Positions 1 through 6,000 of a DNA stretch of 7,736 nucleotides are shown piece after piece. The notes under the pieces are model-generated. The model worked only from the letters and a program-made list of their open reading frames with translations, ran no database searches and had not been told where the DNA came from. The stretch is from UBA5536 sp964592595 (GTDB taxonomy: Bacteria > Bacteroidota > Bacteroidia > Bacteroidales > F082), in NCBI GenBank assembly GCA_964592595.1, contig CAZQFH010000095.1, positions 1-7,736 on the forward strand. Direction: 5' to 3'. The translations under genes and the position numbers were made by a program. Each line of letters begins with the position of its first letter. Within the stretch, counting starts at the first letter, position 1.

Positions 1-43
1 TAATAAATTGGTTAACTAATTTTAAATGAGCATACTATGCGGT

Positions 44-1480
44 TCAATAATTAATAAACAAAGCCGCAGTAATAAATATTCCTGCAACAATCGTTAGCAT
101 TAGAAAGAGGGGCCAAATAAACCTGAACCATTTCTCGAACGGAACACCGGCGATAGCAAGTGATGCCATTAACACGCCGTTTGTTGGTACCACCAGGTTG
201 GAGAATCCATCGCCAGAAATAAATATCAGCACAGCTGTTTGTCTGGAAATACCCAGCAGATCAGACAAAGGAACCATCAAAGGCATCGACACCATGGCCT
301 GTCCGGAGGCAGAAGGAATGAAGAAATTCAGCATGGTCTGAAAAGCGTACATGCCCTGCGCCGAGAGGATGGGATGTTTACCTTCGAGCATGGCAGCTGC
401 CTGATACAGTATGGTGTCGATGATCATTCCTTCTTCCAGAACCACCTGTATGCCACGTGCGAAACCAACAATCAAAGCTGGTACCAGCATCATTTCCAAG
501 CCTTTTATAAAGCTCTTCATGGCTTCATCGCCCGACATGCCGCTGATCAGGATGGTGCAAACACCTACAGCAAAAAAACCTCCTGTCATCTCAATAAGCC
601 CCCAACCCATGGTTTGTACGGCAAAAAGGATCAGTGCAAAAAGCACAATAGCTGAGAGCGCGATGCCGATATGCTTCCTGGTGGGTTTGTCATTTTCGTC
701 AAGACTGGTATCGCCTTCTATTACAAAAGGGTCGTCGGGCATCACCGAACGCGATCTGTCTTTTTTTACTTTTTTACCATAAATCACCAAGAATGAAAAT
801 CCCAGAAAAGCGCAAACTAAAAAAAAGATGATGCGTAAGCCTATGCCACTTCCAATCGGCAATTCAGCAATTCTTTGCGCGATTTGAACGGTAAACGGAT
901 TGGTAATCGCGGTTGACCAGCCCACACCGGTCGCAATTGTCAGCACACCAAGCCCAAATAGGCGGTCATACCCCAGTCGTTTGGAGATCATCAGGAAAAT
1001 GGGGATCAATGGAATGAATTCCGCTCCCATTCCCATGAATGTTCCGGCAGAAGCAATGAAAACAAACAGGATAAAACTCAGCAGCATGGGAGAATCGCCA
1101 AATTTGTGCAACATCATATTGATAAACACATTGATGGTGCCTGTGTGTTGGATCAGTGCCAGCACCGCCCCAATAATAAAAACGAAAAAAATCAGCGCAG
1201 CGGCTGAGTTAAGTCCTTTCGGGATTGAAGAAAACAGGCCTAAAAGGCTTACCGGAGTTGATTTCCCCGAAACCTCATCTCCGAGGATCACACCTTTTAA
1301 CGAAAAGTGTTTTGGGATTTCTTCATAGCTACCTGGCACCACCAGGATTTGCTCCACATGATCCATCACGCGGGTGGTTCGTTCAAACTTCCCGCTGGGG
1401 ATGATATAGGTAAGCGCACTGCTAAACAGTATGATGGCTGAAAGAAAAATAAAAACATGCGGGATTTTAAAGTTTTTCAT
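44..1480 (-). CDS. YfcC/DcuC-family inner-membrane transporter
   Basis: This encodes a 478-residue polytopic membrane protein of the YfcC type, in the C4-dicarboxylate anaerobic carrier (DcuC/ArcD-like) group. About ten or more hydrophobic segments are visible, for example near residues 7-27, 92-112, 130-165, 174-192, 214-235, 270-290, 296-314, 329-345 and 455-475. A hydrophilic loop at about 235-268 is probably cytoplasmic. The family signature is clear in the C-terminal half: PSASGQA (389-395), MPLMVPLSDLLG (399-410), SGDGFSN (422-428), VPTNGVLMASL (431-441) and VPFEKW (446-451). The N-terminal half has a related NPFTV element (194-198), which fits an internally repeated carrier. YfcC usually has a similar length of about 500 residues, so the gene looks intact. 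The substrate cannot be read from the sequence; relatives handle dicarboxylates, arginine/ornithine or similar solutes. It is the last gene of the probable three-gene unit. The ATG is preceded only by an A-rich leader with a weak AGAG. Confidence 0.9.
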   Translation of the reverse strand: MKNFKIPHVFIFLSAIILFSSALTYIIPSGKFERTTRVMDHVEQILVVPGSYEEIPKHFSLKGVILGDEVSGKSTPVSLLGLFSSIPKGLNSAAALIFFVFIIGAVLALIQHTGTINVFINMMLHKFGDSPMLLSFILFVFIASAGTFMGMGAEFIPLIPIFLMISKRLGYDRLFGLGVLTIATGVGWSTAITNPFTVQIAQRIAELPIGSGIGLRIIFFLVCAFLGFSFLVIYGKKVKKDRSRSVMPDDPFVIEGDTSLDENDKPTRKHIGIALSAIVLFALILFAVQTMGWGLIEMTGGFFAVGVCTILISGMSGDEAMKSFIKGLEMMLVPALIVGFARGIQVVLEEGMIIDTILYQAAAMLEGKHPILSAQGMYAFQTMLNFFIPSASGQAMVSMPLMVPLSDLLGISRQTAVLIFISGDGFSNLVVPTNGVLMASLAIAGVPFEKWFRFIWPLFLMLTIVAGIFITAALFINY

Positions 1481-1493
1481 TTTTTAATCTCTA

Positions 1494-1511
1494 AATGATT
1501 TTAGAATCATT
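1494..1511 (-). promoter_or_regulatory. Short hairpin in the leader of the transporter gene
   Basis: The arms AATGATT (1494-1500) and AATCATT (1505-1511) are a perfect 7-base inverted repeat around a 4-base loop. Flanking CT and AG can add two more pairs past a one-base bulge. It lies 14 bases upstream of the transporter start, between that gene and the 155-residue gene. No U-run follows it on the minus strand, so it is not a standard terminator for that direction. It could be an operator or an mRNA structure affecting translation or processing, or it could be chance in A/T-rich DNA. Confidence 0.35.
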
Positions 1512-1535
1512 AGTTTTTCTACCCTAATTTGATTG

Positions 1536-2003
1536 TTAACCATTTATCCATTTTTCAAAACTCTTATTGGGTTCGCCTTCAGCGTAGCTCCAATCGGGTT
1601 TTAGCCGCAAGCCGCCCTCTTTTCTCCAGATAAAATCCATGGCTTCGTTCCTGTCTTTTGGGTTGTTAATTTTTAACAGCAGCAGATTACTTTCATCCAG
1701 TTCAATTATTCCGATTACTGAGCTAATGTTTTGGGCAAGCAGGGCATTGGATAATACCTCCGCCTGATGCAGATTATAAGTGGCCCAAACAATACCATAT
1801 TTGCCTGAAAGAAGCGTATCTTCATCTAAAGAAATATCAAGTTCCAGGGGAGTTCCCGGTGGCAGGTCAGGGCTGTTTTTATTGCTGAGCCACTTCCATG
1901 AAATAGCAATATTCGGATGGAGCACAATTGTTCCATCCGAATTGAATATCCCTGTTTTTTTGATAAGTTTCAAAATATAGAGTTTTTGGGGGCTATAGGC
2001 CAT
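1536..2003 (-). CDS. Small hypothetical protein with a possible DUF2007-like core
   Basis: This is a 155-residue protein with no signal peptide or membrane segment, so it is probably cytoplasmic. I do not recognise a specific family for the whole protein. Residues about 70-127 have a pattern reminiscent of DUF2007 (putative signal-transducing) domains: a strand (GIVWATYN), a helix carrying HQAEVLSNALLAQNI, a strand (VIGIIEL), a strand (LLLLKI) and a helix (NEAMDFIW). This resembles a small alpha/beta ferredoxin-like fold. The N-terminal 65 residues contain a polar Pro-rich part (SPDLPPGTPLELD), and the tail is charged and aromatic (DWSYAEGEPNKSFEKW). The gene starts 26 bases after the upstream stop and ends 55 bases before the transporter start, which suggests cotranscription. 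A role linked to the transporter, such as a regulatory or accessory protein, is inference from position only. The reading frame is well supported by its tight fit between its neighbours; the DUF2007 resemblance is tentative. Confidence 0.75.
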   Translation of the reverse strand: MAYSPQKLYILKLIKKTGIFNSDGTIVLHPNIAISWKWLSNKNSPDLPPGTPLELDISLDEDTLLSGKYGIVWATYNLHQAEVLSNALLAQNISSVIGIIELDESNLLLLKINNPKDRNEAMDFIWRKEGGLRLKPDWSYAEGEPNKSFEKWING

Positions 2004-2029
2004 GCTTCAAATCAGACACTATTAGTTTC

Positions 2030-2806
2030 CTATTTAGCCGGTGGATTATGACTCAAGTCTTCATCGCGCATATAGAGATAAGCCCAGGATTCTTCGACGA
2101 CATCGCGCATCTCGGCCTGCATCTGATCTCTTTTTTCCTTTCCATGCGCGTTCTCATAAATGGTCCACACATTATCGCGATCTACATCCAGTTGAGCAAA
2201 ATTTTTGAACGGAGTGGCTACAAATATATCTTCTGTGTCCTTGCTGCCACCTATTACGCTATACCAGAATCCACGTGGCGATCCTTCAACTTTGGTAACG
2301 GCATCATTTATTTCCTTAACGCCTTCCATGAATTTTTTCCAGTCGTTTACCTGCCATGATGATACCCATAAAACCGGATCGGGATTGGGATAGGCTTTGC
2401 TGTAATCGGGCATAAACCTGGCAAAATTGCTTTCGGCTGATTCTACGTGCGGGTTGATCAGATCGCGGGCAAGCATGCGGCAATTTTTTCCGGACTCATC
2501 TGTTTCATCCATTTCGGCCCAATTGCTCATGCTTGAACTCAGGATATAAACATTTCCTTTTCCCTGAATTCTTTTCCAGATATTCCAGGTCCACTCGCCA
2601 CCATTTTCGAGGTAACAGGCTTTCCAGGCTTTTATACCTTCTTTGAACTGATTGTCCTGGCCAGGCTTAATGGTGAATGTTGTCATCGAAAGGATAAAGC
2701 CTTTTTCGCTTTCCTGTGCGTGAATTTTATTGCTTAACAAGGTTGAAAAAGCAACGATTAATGCTACAAACAAGAAATTTGTACGCTTTACGGTAAGAGT
2801 TTTCAT
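2030..2806 (-). CDS. Secreted Trp-rich protein, probable tandem alpha/beta-barrel fold
   Basis: This is a 258-residue protein with a clear type I signal peptide: a basic start (MKTLTVKR), a hydrophobic core (about 11-25) and a likely cut after NKIHA (residue 30), leaving Gln31 at the new N-terminus. The mature protein seems to have two related halves. Residues about 37-100 run strand (FILSMTTFTIKPG), helix (QFKEGIKAWKACYLENG), then strands (WTWNIWKRI, NVYILSSSMSNWAEMDE). Residues about 145-215 repeat this as VLWVSSWQV, WKKFMEGVKEINDAV, GFWYSVIGG and DIFVATPFKNFAQLD. This is what one expects of a tandem dimeric alpha/beta barrel (NIPSNAP/ABM-like) protein, though that is fold inference and not a family match. 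No catalytic motif is evident. The frame stays open to an ATG at 2989, but the start at 2806 is chosen because it begins a textbook signal peptide and leaves room for a promoter. It is the first gene of the probable unit with the 155-residue protein and the transporter. Confidence 0.85.
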   Translation of the reverse strand: MKTLTVKRTNFLFVALIVAFSTLLSNKIHAQESEKGFILSMTTFTIKPGQDNQFKEGIKAWKACYLENGGEWTWNIWKRIQGKGNVYILSSSMSNWAEMDETDESGKNCRMLARDLINPHVESAESNFARFMPDYSKAYPNPDPVLWVSSWQVNDWKKFMEGVKEINDAVTKVEGSPRGFWYSVIGGSKDTEDIFVATPFKNFAQLDVDRDNVWTIYENAHGKEKRDQMQAEMRDVVEESWAYLYMRDEDLSHNPPAK

Positions 2807-2884
2807 AAAAAAAGGATTTTTAAAAATGCCTACTCTTTGAAAAAGGATTTTCGGCAGCCTCCTATTATTCGTAAAGAACTGCGT

Positions 2885-2892
2885 CAAAAGTA
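2885..2892 (-). promoter_or_regulatory. Candidate Bacteroidota -7 promoter box
   Basis: On the minus strand this reads TACTTTTG, matching the Bacteroidota -7 consensus TAnnTTTG. It lies about 78 bases upstream of the secreted-protein start and would give a leader of roughly 70 bases. I found no convincing TTG/TTTG -33 element at the usual distance, so the call is tentative. The same nine bases, TACTTTTGA, occur just upstream of the HTCS gene. Confidence 0.4.
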
Positions 2893-2973
2893 GCCCGACA
2901 AGAAGGCTGACGGATAGGATTTTTATTACAATGTGTTGGACTTTTCTGCCTGAGGTGCTGAAAAACAGGGCAA

Positions 2974-3000
2974 TACTCAACTGATCCAACAGTTGGAGTA
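2974..3000 (-). terminator. Candidate terminator hairpin after the HTCS gene
   Basis: Arms TACTCAACTG (2974-2983) and CAGTT-G-GAGTA (2990-3000) form a ten-pair stem with one bulged base and a six-base loop. It begins 47 bases past the HTCS stop. On the minus strand a T-run (GTTTTTC) follows only after about nine bases, so it is not a perfect intrinsic terminator. An overlapping 13-base palindrome (TCCAAC-A-GTTGGA, 2985-2997) could instead be a protein-binding site. Confidence 0.4.
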
Positions 3001-3047
3001 ACCATCAGCGTTGAGGTTTGAGAGGAAATGGGGTAGAAAAGTGGTGG

Positions 3048-6000
3048 TTAATTAGATTCAGCGTATTCGGATGGGCTACACCCAAATTGTTTTTTGAAGG
3101 CACGCGAAAAATAGGCATTATCCTTAAAGCCCACCTGGTAACTGATTTCGGAAACCGAACCGGCCTTTTGCTTCAATAAATCTGCAGCTCTTTGTAGCCG
3201 GAATGAGCGAATCATCTGTCCCGGAGGCTGATCAATCAAGGCATTGAGCTTGCGGTTGAGCTGGGTAACACTCATATTCACATGTTCTGCGAGCAGCTCA
3301 ACAGAGAATTGCTCATCGCCAAAATTTGATGCTATTGTTTGTATTACTTTTTCCAGAAATACCTGATCAGCCGAAACCACACTCACCTCAGAAGGTTTGA
3401 TATTCAATGATTTACTGAACCGCTTTTTGAGTTGCATGCGCTGATGGAGGAGGTTTTTTACGGTTGCCTTCAGTTCTTTTGCACTGAAAGGTTTGGTCAG
3501 GTAGGCGTCGACACCAGCGTCAAGGCCCTCGATTTTATCCTCAAGGCCACCCCTTGCCGTAAGCATGATGATAGGAATATGGCTTGTTTTTTCATTCAGC
3601 CTGATGGCATTGCAAAACTGGTATCCATCCATTTTTGGCATCATGACATCCGTAATAATCAAATCCGGCATCCTTTCCTGCGCCAAACTTAATCCCTGTT
3701 CGCCTTCGATGGCTTCAAAAGCATGGTATACGCCTTCAATTTGCTCGCGAATATAGGTGCGCACATCTTTGTTGTCTTCAACAATAAGAACGATTTTTTT
3801 AGCGCCTTCTAATTGCTGGGTTGTCTCAATAGTTTTGTCTAACGAATTTTTGGCGTGCAACCCGTCATCCAAACCTTCGGAATTGATTTCCTGCGATCTT
3901 GTCTCCGAAACCGGACTTGTATTCTGCCCGGCATAAGTGTAGGGGAGCGTAACGATAAATTCAGTCCCCGCGTTGAGCTTGCTGTTCACCCTGATGGTTC
4001 CCTTGTGCAACAGAACCAGCTCTTTGGCAAGTGCCAGTCCGATTCCTGTGCCTTCGTGTTCACGGGTGTTTGAATCATCTACCTGATAAAAACGATCGAA
4101 TATATTTTCAAGTTTGTCCTCCGGAATGCCACAGCCTGTATCTTGCACTTTTATTTCGATTAAATGCGCGTTTGCAATGCCAATACCAATTTTAATAGCG
4201 CCGTTTTCGGGGGTAAATTTGAAGGCATTGGATAGCAGGTTATAAAATACCTTTTCCATTTTATCGGCATCAAAAAGTAGGGTGAAATTATCTGCTGCCG
4301 ATTCGAAGCTAAGCCGGATTTTCTTTTGTGCTGCCATTGATTCGAACGAAAAGAAAAGGTTTTTGAGGAAAGACACCATATTGTTTTTTTCGGCATAAAG
4401 CTCCATGCCTCCTGCTTCGAGTTTCGACAAATCGAGCAGCTCATTAATCAGTTTGAGTAAGCGGCGGGCATTGCGGTTGGCAACCTGAAGTTTCTTCTTT
4501 TCTTTGCTATCGATGGCCGATGACATCACGCTTTCTATTTGTCCGAGAATTAAGGTGAGCGGCGTGCGGAATTCATGGGAAATATTGGCATAAAACTGCG
4601 ACTTCATCTGATCAAGGTTCCTAAGCGAGTCGGTGGTAACCTTTTCGAGCTTTAACTGATTACGCAGGCGAATTCTGTTCAACTCGTAACGCCTGATGCC
4701 TGAAATTATCAGCAGAAAAGCCAATACATAGAGCAGAAAAGCCCACCAGGTGAGCCACCAGGGCGGAAGAACCCGGAAACGATAGGAAATGGGTTCGCTC
4801 CAGATGCCGTCCGGGCTTTTGGCCTTTACCTTAAAAGTATAATTACCCTGGGGAAGATTCCGGTAATCAATGGTTGATTTTTCAGTCGCTGCACCCCACT
4901 GCTCATCGTAGCCTTCAAGGAAATACTGATAGCGGACTAAAAACGGTCTGCTTGTTTCAATGGCAACAAAATCGAAACTGATGGTATTGAACGAAAAGGG
5001 CAACACCAGATTCTCCGGGATTGTGCTGAAGGGTTTTAGTTCATCGAAACGAATAGTACTGAACTTGAAACTCATGGTGTCGCGCTCAGAATTACTTAAG
5101 GTTCTGCCAAATACAAGCAGTTCATCAAGCACATAAGCAGGCACATTTGCTGAAGATGCTAAAGAAGTTTCTGTAGTGGATCTTGCACTTTTAAGGCTTT
5201 GCCAACTGATTTTTTCGTTGTTGATTCTTATTTCCTGAATCTCCGGAATTATAGCGCTGCTTGATTTTCGGACTTCTTTATAATCAAAGCGCACCAGTTT
5301 GTCGCCCGTTCCCAGCCACACAAAACCATAGCTATCAATGTGCATACTGTAGTTGTTGCTGATATCTTTAATAGGATAGCCGGTTTTTTGGTTATAGTAT
5401 TCAATTCCTGCGCTTGCAATTTTTTTCCCTTCCGCTGCCAGGCCTCCTTTGAGCACCGTAAGCCCTTTGCTGGTTCCAATCAGGATATTGCCAGCTTCAT
5501 CTTCCAAAATCCCATAAACCACATCATTGGCAAGCCCATTGGTAGTATTGAAGTTTTCGAAAAGATCACGATCTGCTTCCGTAAAATTTGTATTCTTCAG
5601 CGCTTCAAGCTTGTTTTTTCTGATGATTGAAACGCCACCACCCCAGCTTCCGATAAGCAGATTGCCATACCTGTCCTGCGTTACGATAGATAATTTGTTG
5701 TCGGGAAGCCCCTGTGCATTCGTGAAATTGATAAATCTTTTGCCGTCATAACGACTCAATCCGCCCCTTGTGGCGAGCCAAACCGTTCCCGTTTCGTCTT
5801 CATGCATGTCCCACACGGTATTGTGCACCAAGCCCTGCGCTGTGGTATATTGAACGAGTGTTTGACCGTCAAATCTGTTGAGGCCTTTTTCATAGGTTCC
5901 CAGCCAGATATTTCCCCGGCTGTCTTCCATCAAACTCACCACATTATTGCTAACCATGCCCTGTTCGGTTTTGTAAGTGGTGATCGATTTTCCGTTGTAG

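Larger units (their letters stand above)
2807..3047. other. Intergenic region between the HTCS gene and the secreted-protein gene
   Basis: This 241-base gap separates the HTCS stop from the chosen start of the secreted protein. It contains a hairpin at 2974-3000 that may terminate HTCS transcription, then a TACTTTTG box at 2885-2892 that may be the -7 element of the next unit. The frame of the downstream gene remains open through most of it, with a hydrophobic stretch, but nothing suggests that it is translated. Confidence 0.6.

Noticed and set aside
239..655. Plus-strand open frame of 138 codons inside the transporter gene
   Set aside because: It is antisense to a strongly recognisable membrane-protein gene and its translation shows no domain-like pattern, so it is a shadow frame. 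The same applies to the plus-strand frames at 411-782 and 900-1328.
1501..1519. T-run on the plus strand after the 1494-1511 hairpin, resembling an intrinsic terminator
   Set aside because: No plus-strand gene ends here, and the hairpin lies inside a probable minus-strand operon.
2807..2989. Upstream extension of the secreted-protein gene to an ATG at 2989, adding 61 residues including a hydrophobic stretch
   Set aside because: The start at 2806 gives a complete signal peptide with a clear cleavage site. The longer form would bury it internally, begin inside a hairpin and run through the candidate promoter.
4160..4444. Minus-strand 94-codon frame inside the kinase part of the HTCS gene
   Set aside because: It overlaps the HisKA/HATPase coding region in another frame, and all kinase motifs read correctly in the main frame.
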